NCBI RefSeq assembly: GCF_020215645.1
Contig: NZ_CP084058.1
Location: forward strand, 11,152,501-11,216,500
Reading direction: 5' to 3'
From: Nonomuraea gerenzanensis
Lineage (GTDB): Bacteria; Actinomycetota; Actinomycetes; Streptosporangiales; Streptosporangiaceae
DNA: 64,000 nucleotides
Shown here: one piece after another, positions 1-8,177 of the stretch
Numbering within the stretch: the stretch's first letter is position 1
Layout of the letters: each line of letters begins with the position of its first letter
Notes under the pieces: model-generated
Databases searched by the model: none
What the model saw: only the letters and a program-made list of their open reading frames with translations
What the model was told of the DNA's origin: nothing
Made by a program: the position numbers and the translations under genes

Positions 1-466
1 GGTTGGGGGTGAGGCCCTGGGCGAAGACGGCGTTCATGATGGGCTTGCCGAGGGCGGTGAAGTCGAGGCCGAGGCCGAAGGTGGAGGTGAGGATGTCGCG
101 GACGGTGATGGGGCGGCGGGCCGGGACGGTGTCGTCCAGCTCGGCGTCGGGGCTGGTGAGCACCTGGCGGTCGGCCAGTTCGGGCAGCCAGGGGTCCACC
201 ACGTCGTCCAGGCGCAGCCGGCATTCGTCCAGCAGGACCATCGCGGCGGCGATGGAGACGGGCTTGGAGGTGGAGGCCATCCGGAAGATGGTGTCGCGCT
301 GCATGGGCGCGCCGCCGTCGTGCTGCATCGTGCCGATGGCCTCGACGTGGGTCTGGCCGCCTCGGCTGACCAGGGCCACCAAGCCGGGGATCTTCCCGGA
401 GTCGACGTGCCTGGCCAGCACGTCCCGCAGCCTGCGCAGACCCGTCGCGGTGAAGCCGTTGTTCAT
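1..466 (-). CDS. serine hydrolase, beta-lactamase class C/esterase family (partial)
   Basis: Reads MNNGFTATGL... from an ATG at 466 on the minus strand; an AGGAG ribosome site lies 6 bases upstream. The frame is open to the window edge, so the C-terminus is missing. The S-x-x-K nucleophile motif is visible as S65-T-S-K68 in FRMASTSKPV. It is followed by the usual helical stretch (AMVLLDE...LRLDDVV) and PITVRDILTSTFGL, typical of class C beta-lactamase and EstB-like esterases. Members hydrolyse ester or amide bonds through an acyl-enzyme. No signal peptide is seen, so a cytoplasmic esterase is more likely than a true beta-lactamase. The substrate cannot be told. Confidence 0.85.
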   Translation of the reverse strand, partial: MNNGFTATGLRRLRDVLARHVDSGKIPGLVALVSRGGQTHVEAIGTMQHDGGAPMQRDTIFRMASTSKPVSIAAAMVLLDECRLRLDDVVDPWLPELADRQVLTSPDAELDDTVPARRPITVRDILTSTFGLGLDFTALGKPIMNAVFAQGLTPN

Positions 467-571
467 CAGAATCTCCTGGTGTCCTTCGTGGGGGTTCTTG
501 TCGGTTCGGGGTGGCGAACCGTTCACGAGGACAACCTTCGCTGGGGGCTCTGATACGGGGCTGTCGCCGGT

Positions 572-628
572 CTGACGCCGGGACTGACACGCACGTCGGC
601 CGACCTGACGCCGGGACTGACACGCACG
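572..628. repeat. direct repeat, 24 bp x2
   Basis: Two exact copies of a 24-base unit (CTGACGCCGGGACTGACACG then CACG) lie at 572-595 and 605-628, one every 33 bases. They sit about 100 bases upstream of the serine hydrolase start, on the far side from its coding region. Regularly spaced identical copies suggest a binding site for a regulator or a recent small duplication. No regulator gene is adjacent. The rest of 467-744 holds no convincing gene. Confidence 0.6.
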
Positions 629-744
629 CCGGCCGCGTCTACGGCGTCATGTCAGCAACGGGATACTTCATGTCAGCGAGGAGATACGGCCCGCGGCGTG
701 TGGTGCATCGCGGGCTGTATCGCGGGCTGTTTCGCGCCGGGATC

Positions 745-1302
745 TCACAACTTCTCCCGCAACCGCAGGTATTCCAGCCCCGCCTCCGTGATCCTGACAT
801 ACCGCGTGAGGTCGAACTGCTCCTCCCTGTCCCCATGATCCTCGCGAATCGCGTTGAGCCCCCGCCGCGAGTCCACCGGCTCCAGGAAACCCAGGGCGTC
901 CAGCCGCTCCAGCTCCTGCTGCAGCTTCTCGTCCTTCCGGTTGCGGACGTGCACCGGCCCTTCGCCTCCCGCATCGGCCAGGCGCCGCAACTGGATCCAC
1001 TCGTGCTTGGTCACCAGCCCGCCCAGCGTCACCTGCAGCGCCCGCAACTCCGACTCCAGCGCCCGCTGCCTGGCCTCGGCCTTGTCCAGCCGGGCGCTGA
1101 ACCCGCCCGCGCCGATCGACACATCGGTGATGAAATAGGACGAGGCCGCGAACCACACCCCGGCCAGCAGGGCCGCGGCCAGCGCCACCTCGTGCACCTC
1201 CAGCCGGTGGGTCACCAGGCCGAAGGGGATGGCCACGATGTAGGCCAGGTAGATGATCGTCAGCAGAATCGCGAGGATCGTACCGACGCGCCGCGTATCC
1301 AT
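745..1302 (-). CDS. hypothetical membrane protein with coiled coil and winged-helix-like C-terminus
   Basis: The 185-residue protein has two N-terminal hydrophobic segments (about residues 8-29 and 38-58). A predicted coiled coil follows (residues 68-95, rich in Ala, Glu and Arg). The C-terminal half reads like a winged-helix or MarR-like fold (QQELERLDALGFLEPV ... YVRITEAGLEYLRLREKL). This would be a membrane-anchored protein with a cytoplasmic domain. The family was not recognised. The ATG at 1302 lacks a strong ribosome site. It may be co-transcribed with the small membrane gene upstream (1374-1580). Confidence 0.6.
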   Translation of the reverse strand: MDTRRVGTILAILLTIIYLAYIVAIPFGLVTHRLEVHEVALAAALLAGVWFAASSYFITDVSIGAGGFSARLDKAEARQRALESELRALQVTLGGLVTKHEWIQLRRLADAGGEGPVHVRNRKDEKLQQELERLDALGFLEPVDSRRGLNAIREDHGDREEQFDLTRYVRITEAGLEYLRLREKL

Positions 1303-1373
1303 ATCCGGAGTGTGGATCCCTCAGCCCTTCGAGGGAAGCCGACCTGGTTCTTACCGGCAGCTCGCTCTCGGTC

Positions 1374-1580
1374 TCACAGCCTTCTGCGGATGTAGGTCCG
1401 GATGAAGGCGACGGCGAAACCGGCGGAGATGGTGGCCAGGGCGGTCATGATCTGGGGCTCCGCCACCACCGCGGCGTAGATCGCCAGCACGAGGGAGACT
1501 GCGGCGCCCGTCAGGTAGGTCTTCCATACGATGGCCGGCGCGGGCGGCCGTGGAGGGCGGTCAGGAGGAATGAATGCCAC
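1374..1580 (-). CDS. small two-helix membrane protein
   Basis: A 68-residue protein: a proline-rich N-terminus (PPDRPPRPPAPA), two transmembrane segments (about 20-40 and 45-62) and a basic tail (RTYIRRRL), which predicts a cytoplasmic C-terminus. The start is a GTG at 1580 with GAGGG very close upstream, so the exact start is uncertain. It lies 71 bases upstream of the membrane/coiled-coil gene on the same strand. Function unknown. Confidence 0.5.
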   Translation of the reverse strand: MAFIPPDRPPRPPAPAIVWKTYLTGAAVSLVLAIYAAVVAEPQIMTALATISAGFAVAFIRTYIRRRL

Positions 1581-1666
1581 CCCTCACATCCTGCAACATG
1601 ATCTACGCGGGCGCGGGATCACCTACGTACCTGGGCCCAGTCAGCCATCGACTGATCTCCGGCGAA

Positions 1667-2554
1667 TCAGACTTCCAGCGGGCGCCAGGCGGACCCGCCA
1701 CCGTCCCTGCGAACCTGCCCGAAGGCCGCATCGGCGAAGTGGATGCCGAAACCGATCGTGTCAGGCTCTTCCAACTCGGCGACGAGCTGACGACGATGCT
1801 CGGCGGACCGGGCACGGTCATGGTCATAGAGGCAGGACCATTCGGGGTGGTCCACCTGGATCGGCGAATGCAGGGCGTCGCCGAAGGCGATCAGCCGGGT
1901 GCCGCCCCCGGTGATGACGTACTGCGTGTGCCCGGCCGTGTGACCGCCGGTGACCTGCACCCGTACGCCAGGGAAGATCTCCTGCCCGTCCGCCACCGTA
2001 CGCACGCGCGGCGTCAGCGCGGCGACTTCCTCCTCAGTGATCCCCTGTGCGGCCAGATCACGGTGAGCCCATTCCGGCGCGGCCACCAGATACTCGGCCC
2101 GCGTGAACACGGGCTGGTCACCACCCGGGGCGAGTCGCCAGGCCCAGCCGAGATGATCGATGTGCAAGTGCGTGAAGGCCACCGCCTCGATCTCCTCCGG
2201 CCTGCGCCCCAGCTCGGCCAGACTGTCCAGCAGCGCGCCACCGCGCACGGCCCCGTTCGGGCTGCCCGCCTCGGCCGGCAGCGACACCGGCCCCCACCCG
2301 GCGTCGATCAACAGTGCGCGCCCCCCGTTCTCCACCAGCAGACCACCGATGCTCGCCACCAGATGCCCGGAGTCATCCAGGTACTGCGGATGAGCGGCCC
2401 AGGTCTCCTCGGTGGTGTCCGGCAGCCAGCAGCCGGGCCTGCCCTGGATCACCCCGTCCGGCACGTAGGACACCTTCGTGTCCCCCAGCCACACCGAGCG
2501 GATCCCCGCCGGCCGCCGCAGCCGCTCATCCTGGTCAACCCCGGAGCTCACCAT
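1667..2554 (-). CDS. MBL-fold metallo-hydrolase
   Basis: A 295-residue metallo-beta-lactamase-fold hydrolase. The zinc motif THLHIDHLGW (HxHxDH) is present. It is followed by TGGHTAGHTQY, supplying the next metal histidine, and by FGDALHSP with the bridging aspartate. The overall pattern resembles the quorum-quenching lactonase and related cytoplasmic hydrolases, but the substrate cannot be assigned. The gene is divergent from a MarR regulator, and paired palindromes cover both promoters, so MarR control is likely. Confidence 0.88.
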   Translation of the reverse strand: MVSSGVDQDERLRRPAGIRSVWLGDTKVSYVPDGVIQGRPGCWLPDTTEETWAAHPQYLDDSGHLVASIGGLLVENGGRALLIDAGWGPVSLPAEAGSPNGAVRGGALLDSLAELGRRPEEIEAVAFTHLHIDHLGWAWRLAPGGDQPVFTRAEYLVAAPEWAHRDLAAQGITEEEVAALTPRVRTVADGQEIFPGVRVQVTGGHTAGHTQYVITGGGTRLIAFGDALHSPIQVDHPEWSCLYDHDRARSAEHRRQLVAELEEPDTIGFGIHFADAAFGQVRRDGGGSAWRPLEV

Positions 2555-2613
2555 GGTCGCGTTCCCTTCTCCAAGTCACGTCATCGCCGCGTCCGCCTGT
2601 CAGCGACCAGGCC

Positions 2614-2656
2614 ACCATAAGCATCAAGCTTGAATCAGTCAAGCTTGAAATATACT
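2614..2656. promoter_or_regulatory. divergent promoters with two MarR-type palindromes
   Basis: The perfect 10-bp palindrome TCAAGCTTGA occurs twice, at 2624-2633 and 2639-2648, with centres 15 bases apart. On the minus strand a TTGACT box (2642-2637) and TATGGT (2619-2614) are separated by 17 bases and form a good promoter for the MBL hydrolase. On the plus strand TATACT (2651-2656) can serve as the -10 box for marR, with CTTGAA about 16 bases upstream. The palindromes overlap both promoters, which is the classic layout for MarR autorepression and repression of the divergent target. Confidence 0.8.
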
Positions 2657-2676
2657 GGCTTGATGGACTTGCTAGC

Positions 2677-3114
2677 ATGGAGCACATGACCACCTCACCA
2701 GAACCGCAGGCCGTCGCCGAGCGGGAGCTGTGCGGCCTGGTGAACGGGCTGGCCCAGCAGATCGCCGTTCACGTACGCGAACGCGCCGTCACCCTCGGCC
2801 TCACCGCCGCCCAGGCGACCGCGCTGAGGGAGCTGACCGGGCCCATGACCATGCGAGAGCTCGCCGAACGCATGAGCTGCGAGCCCTCCAACGCCACCTT
2901 CATCGTGGACAAGCTGGAAAAGCAGGGCTTGATCGAGCGCCGCGCGCACCCCACCGACCGCCGCGCCAAGCAACTCGTCCTCACCCCGGAGGGCGACGCC
3001 CTGCGTGAACGGCTCCTCGAACTGCTCGTCCAGGACTCACCGCTGGCCGGCCTCACCGCCCAGCAGCAGCGCACCCTTCAGGAACTGCTCGAACAGGCCA
3101 TCATCCGCTCATGA
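2677..3114 (+). CDS. MarR family transcriptional regulator
   Basis: A 145-residue winged-helix regulator starting at ATG 2677 (MEHMTTSPEP); an in-frame ATG three codons later is an alternative. The DNA-binding part reads MTMRELAERMSCEPSNATFIVDKLEKQGLIERRAHPTDRR, with the helix-turn-helix, recognition helix and basic wing (DRRAKQLVLTPEG) typical of MarR. It is divergent from the MBL-fold hydrolase. The two identical palindromes in between are the expected operator. The inducing ligand is unknown. Confidence 0.92.
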   Translation: MEHMTTSPEPQAVAERELCGLVNGLAQQIAVHVRERAVTLGLTAAQATALRELTGPMTMRELAERMSCEPSNATFIVDKLEKQGLIERRAHPTDRRAKQLVLTPEGDALRERLLELLVQDSPLAGLTAQQQRTLQELLEQAIIRS

Positions 3115-3257
3115 CCCGACGCCGGGACCCCTGTCGGCCGTACTATCGATGAACTGATCAGCCCGTTGGTGCTCGCGCCACGTCGGACGGCCGCTGAAGA
3201 GACCATGAAGGTACGGCAGGCCGGACTCGTGGCCGCACCTCTGGAGACAGGTTGCCG

Positions 3258-3908
3258 ATGCGTCTACACCCAGGCGAGACCGAGGCCACTGGCTGGCGGG
3301 TGGTGACTGTCCTCGACGCCGTCCAGCGCCTGCGCAAGGCATCACCCGACGTCAGCGGACGTCCGCAGGTGATCGCGATCGACGGCCGGGGAGGCGCCGG
3401 CAAGACGACCCTGGCTGAGCGGCTTCGCAAGGTGGTGCCCGGCTCCGCCATCGTGCACACCGACGACATCGCCTGGAACCACGCCTACTTCGACTGGGGC
3501 GCCGTGCTCGTCGAGAACATCCTGCGACCCCTGCATCGGGGCGAGGCGGTGAACTTCCGCCCTGATGCCTGGATCACCCACGGCCGGCCCGGATCGATCA
3601 CCATCCCGGCCGGCGCCGACGTCGTCTGGGTCGAGGGCACCGGCATCATCCGCGCAGAGCTTGCCCCGTGGCTGGACGCCTCGGTATGGATGCAGGGGGA
3701 CCTTGATGAGCAAGAGCGGTTGCTGGTCCTCCGCGACGGTGACTCTCCTGAGCAGCGGGAGCACGTGGCGAGCTGGCTGCTGGAGGAGCTGCCGTTCTTG
3801 AGGCGGGAACGGCCGTGGGCGCGGGCCACCATGATCGTCGCCGGCCCTCCACACCTCGACCACGACCCGGACACCGAATTGGTCGTCGCCCCACCGACCG
3901 AACCCTGA
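3258..3908 (+). CDS. P-loop kinase, uridine kinase-like
   Basis: A nucleoside/uridine kinase-like P-loop protein of 216 residues from ATG 3258. A TTG two codons upstream is possible, but GGAG at 3242-3246 fits the ATG about as well. Walker A is IDGRGGAGKTTLAERL. The second conserved block is VHTDDIAW, with HTDD as in uridine kinases, and WVEGTGIIR follows. Such actinomycete proteins are usually annotated as uridine kinase family; the phosphoryl acceptor is not proven. The stop is directly followed by the left edge of an IS1380-like remnant. Confidence 0.8.
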   Translation: MRLHPGETEATGWRVVTVLDAVQRLRKASPDVSGRPQVIAIDGRGGAGKTTLAERLRKVVPGSAIVHTDDIAWNHAYFDWGAVLVENILRPLHRGEAVNFRPDAWITHGRPGSITIPAGADVVWVEGTGIIRAELAPWLDASVWMQGDLDEQERLLVLRDGDSPEQREHVASWLLEELPFLRRERPWARATMIVAGPPHLDHDPDTELVVAPPTEP

Positions 3909-5093
3909 CCTCGTGTATTCAGCCGAGGAGCCGGCGCTGCCTGAAACATGAAAAAAGGTGCCCTTGACCTGCAAAGATTTGGGTGTCGGCGCCATATCCA
4001 GCGCAGAAACAGGTGCACCTTTCTGGTGAACGAGCGTATCGGGTGGGACCGCCGGCTGTCTGTCACAGCCGACGGAAAAGGGCTGGTAGGCCATGCGGGA
4101 GCAGTGCTGCTGCACAAGCTCGCCGACCGGGTCGGGCTGACCGAGGCGCTCGGCAGGCTGTGGCCGCATCGGCAGAGCGCGACCTGGCGGGACCGCGCAC
4201 ACGTCCTGGTCGCCCTGGCCGCGGCGATCGCGTGCGGCGCGCAGCCTGCTGGAAGCCGAACGGCCGCAAGCTCACCAGGCGGCGCTATTCGGAGCGGCGC
4301 CCTCGGACTCCACCACGCACCGCGCCCTGGCCGGCCTGGACGAGACCCATGCTCGCCCATATCGTCAAGGCGCGGGCGAAGGTACGGCGCCGTGTCTGGC
4401 AGCTACTCAACCAGCGCACCGGCTGGCCCGAGGACATGCGTCTGCTGGTGCGCCGGGTCCGCCCCTCGGCCCGTCACCGCAAGAGCCTGACCGCCTTCGA
4501 GACCGGGACCAGCTGGAAGTACTCGATCATCGCCACCAACATCGGCCAGATGTGGGGCATCGCCGGCTCCCACCACCCGCAATGGCTGGCGCGCTGGCTC
4601 GCGCGCACGTCGTCGTCGAGGACCGTGTCCGCGTCGGCAAGGCGATGGGCCTGCGAAATCTGCTTAGCAAGGGCTGGACGTCAACCAAGGATGGTCCTGA
4701 CCGCCACCCTCGGTGACGACCTGGACTGCTGGCTGCGCCTGCTCACCCTGCACGACCAGCCCGGCCTGGACCGCGCCGAACCCGACGCCATGCGCTACCG
4801 GCTCTACCACCTGCCCCCGGATGGCCACCCAAGCCCGCCGCCGACATCTGCGCATCGAGCGCACCTGGCCCTGGGCCCAGGCATTCGTCCTGGACTGGCA
4901 GCGCCTCACCGACCTGCCTACTCTCACCTGAGAGCCGGACCCGACCACGACGATCCAGGAAGGAGCCTCATCCGGGCCCGTGGACCCCGGCGCCCCCGCA
5001 ATGTCATGCGACGGCCCGCCCCAACCGCCTCGGGGACATAACGGGCGAACCCGCGGAGCCGCTCACGCACCCCGACCAGCGGAAGAATCGAGG
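3909..5093 (+). mobile_element. degenerate IS1380-like insertion sequence
   Basis: An element-sized segment encloses a broken transposase (4026-4931). The left end begins CCTCGTGTATTCAGCC right after the kinase stop. The right end, read on the opposite strand from 5093, begins CCTCGATTCTTCCGC. The shared CCTCG...ATTC...GC pattern suggests imperfect terminal inverted repeats. No target duplication was identified, so the exact ends are tentative. At about 1.2 kb it is shorter than full IS1380 elements (about 1.6-1.7 kb), consistent with the internal transposase deletion. Confidence 0.65.
4026..4931 (+). pseudogene. IS1380 family transposase, frameshifted and internally deleted
   Basis: Family-typical segments appear in order but in changing frames: ADGKGLVGHAGAVLLHKLAD (N-terminus), SLLEAERPQAHQAALFGAAP, AHIVKARAKVRRRVWQLL, then WPEDMRLLVRRVRPSARH, KSLTAFETGTSWKYSIIATN, LDCWLRLLTLHDQPGLDRAE and RRRHLRIERTWPWAQAF. 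At least four frame changes are needed. From comparison with known IS1380 transposases, about 200 residues including most of the DDE core are missing between VWQLL and WPEDM. The gene cannot make an active transposase; the element could only move in trans. Confidence 0.85.
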
Positions 5094-5300
5094 CTATAGA
5101 GACACTCTTGCCAACATCACACCTGTAGAGCCACCGTCGAGCGATTCCATCTGCCCGTTCATGCCGCGAGCATACTGAAAGCTCTCGGCGGCGATCCAAC
5201 GCAGACGGTCCCACGCGCCCATACCCCTTGGAGAAGCCAAGTTCAAGGTTTGATCTTTCACGTTGGCATCGATAGGAATTGGACGATCAAAGATCTCCAA
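5094..5300 (-). CDS. short unassigned ORF next to the IS edge
   Basis: A 68-codon frame (MEIFDRPIPIDANVK...) begins with a TTG that lies inside the last codons of the GmrSD-like gene and ends at the right edge of the IS remnant. The middle (GMGAWDRLRWIAAESFQYARG) reads like genuine protein, so this may be a gene truncated by the insertion. No family was recognised and there is no clear ribosome site. Treat as doubtful. Confidence 0.25.
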   Translation of the reverse strand: MEIFDRPIPIDANVKDQTLNLASPRGMGAWDRLRWIAAESFQYARGMNGQMESLDGGSTGVMLARVSL

Positions 5301-6948
5301 GCACTATGGCCGCGAACGCTTCAGTACGCTCCCTGATCATGTCGGGCGTCCACTCATCGTATTGCAGGACCTCTAGACTTCTAGGGAAATCGGAGACCCT
5401 GGGCTTTAGATACGTCATTTTCTTATCTGCAAAATCCTTTCGGCCGGCAGCAGAATTCTTGGCCTTACTGAGAAGAACAAGATTTCCGGCGGTATTCGTG
5501 AGCGAGTCCCGTTCCGCCTTGGTGAAGGTTCGCACCCACTCACTGCCGTTGGCAGGGTTCTGGGGAAGGACATGTTCAATGGAACGAACATTGAAATCGC
5601 GGACATGGTCAAGCTCACTCGTCACCATCTCGGCTCGCACGAGCAAGTACTTCGCATGCCCGGCACCATAAAAATTCGGCGCTCTACATGCGTCCTCGAT
5701 GGCTTCTTTAGTCACATTTATGCCATCAAGCACGTGCGAGGCAGATGACGCCGATGCGATGAGCTTTAGGATGTCAGTGTACGTTCCGTATCGCTCATCC
5801 TTCCGCACACCCCGCACCCAGTGGTCTAGACCTACCTGCTCTATGGCAATAACCAGGTCATACAACTGCTCTTTGCCGAAGCGTTTGACGAAATAGAGGA
5901 GGCATGCCTTCCACTCCGATGCCGGAAAGTGCTTCACCATGGCCATCATCAGAGTCTGATATTTAACGTGGATGATATTCTTCTCTGGATCATCCAGGAT
6001 GTCACGTGCCACAAACAGAGCATCGTACAGATCGACGTAATCTTCGAGTTCATCCATGAAGCCAGCGCCGCGACTGGGCATCCTAGACTTCCCCAGTATG
6101 CGCTCACTGAACTCTGAATAGAGATCCTTCTGAGGCTTATCTTTGATGTACACGAGTCGCAGGAGATGGAAAATATCCTCAAAGCTCTTCTCGCCCAGCC
6201 GCTCTTCCAGCGCCTCCCAGCGCTTAGCGTATTGCTCGCGAGTAGACTCATTCGTTATCGCTGCAGGATCTAGGTTATACGCCTTGAGAACGTCGATGCG
6301 CCGAAGCTGCTTGCCTCGATCATTCACCACAGTGAACAGCCGAAAGGCGTCATTGAATGAAACTGTAGACAAGAAAATCATGTGACACTGGACAGTCACA
6401 AATTCGGCAAACTTCTTAACCTCCTCCTCGGACATCTCGCTAATCTTATCCCAGAAGATTGATCTCGCCTTCTCGTAGCGCGCCTCGGCGGGCGAGCCCG
6501 TAGGCTTCACAAAAGGCTTTGATGTGCCGTTTATCTTGCCGACCAGAGAATTGAAGGCGGCGTTATCTTTCACCGTTACGCGACTTATCTCGGGTATACC
6601 TTCCAGCTTCCTTTTGGGCTGGATGATTTTTTCATGTATCTCCTTGACAAGATCTGGGTCTTCTACGATGGCCGGGGAATCCCTTAGACAGGCAAGCAAG
6701 ATGCAGAGGGCAGTTAGCCGCTGTTGTCCATCTACGATGTCGTAGTGGTTCTTAGCGTACTGATGCAGCACAAGCGTGCCAAGAAAGTACGGCTCGTCGC
6801 GATCAGCGCCTGCCAGGTCATCAACAAGATCGCTGAAATTATCGGCGTCCCATAGAAACGGTCGCTGATAAGCGGGAACCCTGAAGAAAAAGTCCTGCGA
6901 GAAAAGCTTCGCGACGGAAACCATATCGCTGTTGAGTTCTTTGGTCAT
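5287..6948 (-). CDS. GmrSD-type modification-dependent restriction protein (DUF262 + DUF1524)
   Basis: A 553-residue protein from ATG 6948, with GGAGGG well placed upstream; a longer frame to 7059 is unlikely. The N-terminal DUF262 (GmrS-like NTPase, ParB-related) is shown by FRVPAYQRPFLWD and IVDGQQRLTAL, holding the DGQQR motif. The C-terminal DUF1524 HNH-like nuclease is shown by RSIEHVLPQNP and NLVLLSKAKNSAAGRKDFAD. Fused proteins of this kind restrict phage DNA with modified (for example glucosylated) bases. The gene is clearly AT-richer than its surroundings and abuts an IS remnant, which suggests recent acquisition as a stand-alone defence gene. Confidence 0.88.
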   Translation of the reverse strand: MTKELNSDMVSVAKLFSQDFFFRVPAYQRPFLWDADNFSDLVDDLAGADRDEPYFLGTLVLHQYAKNHYDIVDGQQRLTALCILLACLRDSPAIVEDPDLVKEIHEKIIQPKRKLEGIPEISRVTVKDNAAFNSLVGKINGTSKPFVKPTGSPAEARYEKARSIFWDKISEMSEEEVKKFAEFVTVQCHMIFLSTVSFNDAFRLFTVVNDRGKQLRRIDVLKAYNLDPAAITNESTREQYAKRWEALEERLGEKSFEDIFHLLRLVYIKDKPQKDLYSEFSERILGKSRMPSRGAGFMDELEDYVDLYDALFVARDILDDPEKNIIHVKYQTLMMAMVKHFPASEWKACLLYFVKRFGKEQLYDLVIAIEQVGLDHWVRGVRKDERYGTYTDILKLIASASSASHVLDGINVTKEAIEDACRAPNFYGAGHAKYLLVRAEMVTSELDHVRDFNVRSIEHVLPQNPANGSEWVRTFTKAERDSLTNTAGNLVLLSKAKNSAAGRKDFADKKMTYLKPRVSDFPRSLEVLQYDEWTPDMIRERTEAFAAIVLGDL

Positions 6949-7313
6949 GCCCCCACCCTCCCTGGCCGATCCGCGAAGGATACTGGACTCAAGTTGGGTC
7001 AACAAGGGCGAGAATCGGTCAAATCGCCCACCTGGCATGCAATCGGGGCGTCGCTTCACGTTCGAGGTGCCGCAGTCATGCTGTCCCGCACCAAGGCGCC
7101 GCGCCGACAGCTCCTACCGCAGACGCACGGGCAGCATGGCGCGACAGCTCAGCCCGCGCACCAATCGCCATTGCCTTGCTGGCGGTCGAGAACCGCTTGT
7201 CCGAGTCAATGACGCCTTAGGGTAGCTCCATTGCCGGTCGCGTATGCGGTAGCTATGTAATGCTAATTAGACAGCTGCCGCGCCACTCATGACCTGTATC
7301 TCATATCATCTCA
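6949..7313. other. 365-bp region without a recognisable gene
   Basis: It holds the upstream region of the GmrSD-like gene. Short frames here have neither plausible composition nor ribosome sites. The right part (7240-7310) is AT-rich and contains no clear hairpin. Nothing further is supported. Confidence 0.5.
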
Positions 7314-7550
7314 TCAGCCGAGGTCCGGAAACGACTCCTTGATAATATTGAGCAGGGTGGCTGCCCGTTCGCGATCCAGCTGAAGCGTCTGACTCACTTT
7401 CTTCTCAGACTGCCTGCCGTCTGATCCGTATGTGCTCAGCTGCAGGTAACGTTCACCTGCCCCGATGATGACTTGGTACCCGCATTCGACTTCGGTGGGA
7501 TGCGGACGTCCGTTCTGCTGCGTTCTGAAGAATTCCGTCACTCGCGCCAT
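7314..7550 (-). CDS. conserved small hypothetical protein
   Basis: A 78-residue protein from ATG 7550 (MARVTEFFRT), chosen because GATGAGG lies 5 bases upstream; the frame extends to 7628 without a good start. Conserved-looking blocks are GRPHPTEVECGYQVI, LQLSTYGSDGRQSEKKVSQT and LQLDRERAATLLNIIKESFPDL. Similar short actinobacterial proteins exist, sometimes mislabelled as methionyl-tRNA formyltransferase. No catalytic motif is seen. Function unknown. Confidence 0.65.
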   Translation of the reverse strand: MARVTEFFRTQQNGRPHPTEVECGYQVIIGAGERYLQLSTYGSDGRQSEKKVSQTLQLDRERAATLLNIIKESFPDLG

Positions 7551-7624
7551 GAATACCTCATCACAGACGGTAACTAGCCCTTGCCAACGATCTAATCGCC
7601 ATGCTATCGAATTCGTGGGCTGGT

Positions 7625-7876
7625 TCAATTGTCTGGAGCGCTCGCCTCGTCCCGCCTGCTCACAAAGGTGCCTTTCCCCAGGACCGAGTAGAGCGTTCCG
7701 TCTGCGAGCAGTGCGTTCAGTGCCCGCCGCGCCGTCCCCTTCGACACGCCCAACTCAACCGCCAGCCGCGGCTCGCCCGGGACAGGCATGCCCGGCTGGT
7801 AGATCCCCTCGGCGATCCTGCGCCGGATCTCATCTGCCACGGCCTGCCAGCGAAGCTCGTCGGGCTTGAAGTCCAT
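7625..7876 (-). CDS. small GntR-type winged-helix regulator
   Basis: An 83-residue stand-alone GntR DNA-binding domain: RWQAVADEIRRRIAEGIYQPGMPVPGEPRLAVELGVSKGTARRAL... followed by the wing YSVLGKGTFVSRR. There is no effector domain, as in the minimal regulators of actinomycete integrative elements and small regulated cassettes. It is divergent from a three-gene operon of tiny proteins. Two inverted repeats lie in the 97-base gap, suggesting it represses that operon and itself. Confidence 0.85.
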   Translation of the reverse strand: MDFKPDELRWQAVADEIRRRIAEGIYQPGMPVPGEPRLAVELGVSKGTARRALNALLADGTLYSVLGKGTFVSRRDEASAPDN

Positions 7877-7889
7877 ATAGGTAACGATA

Positions 7890-7937
7890 GGAACCCAAAG
7901 GTTCCCCTTCCTTCCCCGAGGTACCTAGGGGTACCTC
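7890..7937. promoter_or_regulatory. two inverted repeats in the GntR divergent region
   Basis: GGAACC-CAAA-GGTTCC (7890-7905) and GAGGTACC-TAGG-GGTACCTC (7918-7937) have perfect 6- and 8-base arms, each with a 4-base centre. They lie between the GntR start (7876) and the first small gene (7974). The second is preceded and followed by further GGTACC/CTAGG-like sequence. They are probably GntR operators. Which site controls which gene cannot be told. Confidence 0.65.
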
Positions 7938-7973
7938 TAGGCAGGGCTAGGAAGGTTGGCGTAGCCTGCCGAT

Positions 7974-8177
7974 ATGGAACCAACACTCGGCAATGACCTC
8001 GACAACCTCCGCACCAAGTTCCCCGCTTCGTCGGTCTTCTGGAGTGACGCTGAGGTCTTCTGCACGGCTCCGCCAGACGCCCGGCTACGAGACGCCGACA
8101 TCGAGAGGCGGCTCCAGCACGCGACCGCGTTCGTGCCAGGACTCGAGATGTTGGCCCGGATGGCGGTACAGCCATGA
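7974..8177 (+). CDS. hypothetical protein, first gene of small cassette
   Basis: A 67-residue protein (MEPTLGNDLDNLRTKFP...RLQHATAFVPGLEMLARMAV), probably mostly helical, without a recognised family. Its stop overlaps the start of the next gene by ATGA, so the two are translationally coupled. It lies downstream of the probable GntR operators. Its position before an HTCxC...YELC protein is mirrored by the 60-residue gene at 8934. Confidence 0.6.
   Translation: MEPTLGNDLDNLRTKFPASSVFWSDAEVFCTAPPDARLRDADIERRLQHATAFVPGLEMLARMAVQP

Noticed and set aside
6949..7059. Upstream extension of the GmrSD-like protein to 7059
   Set aside because: ATG 6948 has a strong ribosome site and fits the DUF262 start; the extension has neither.
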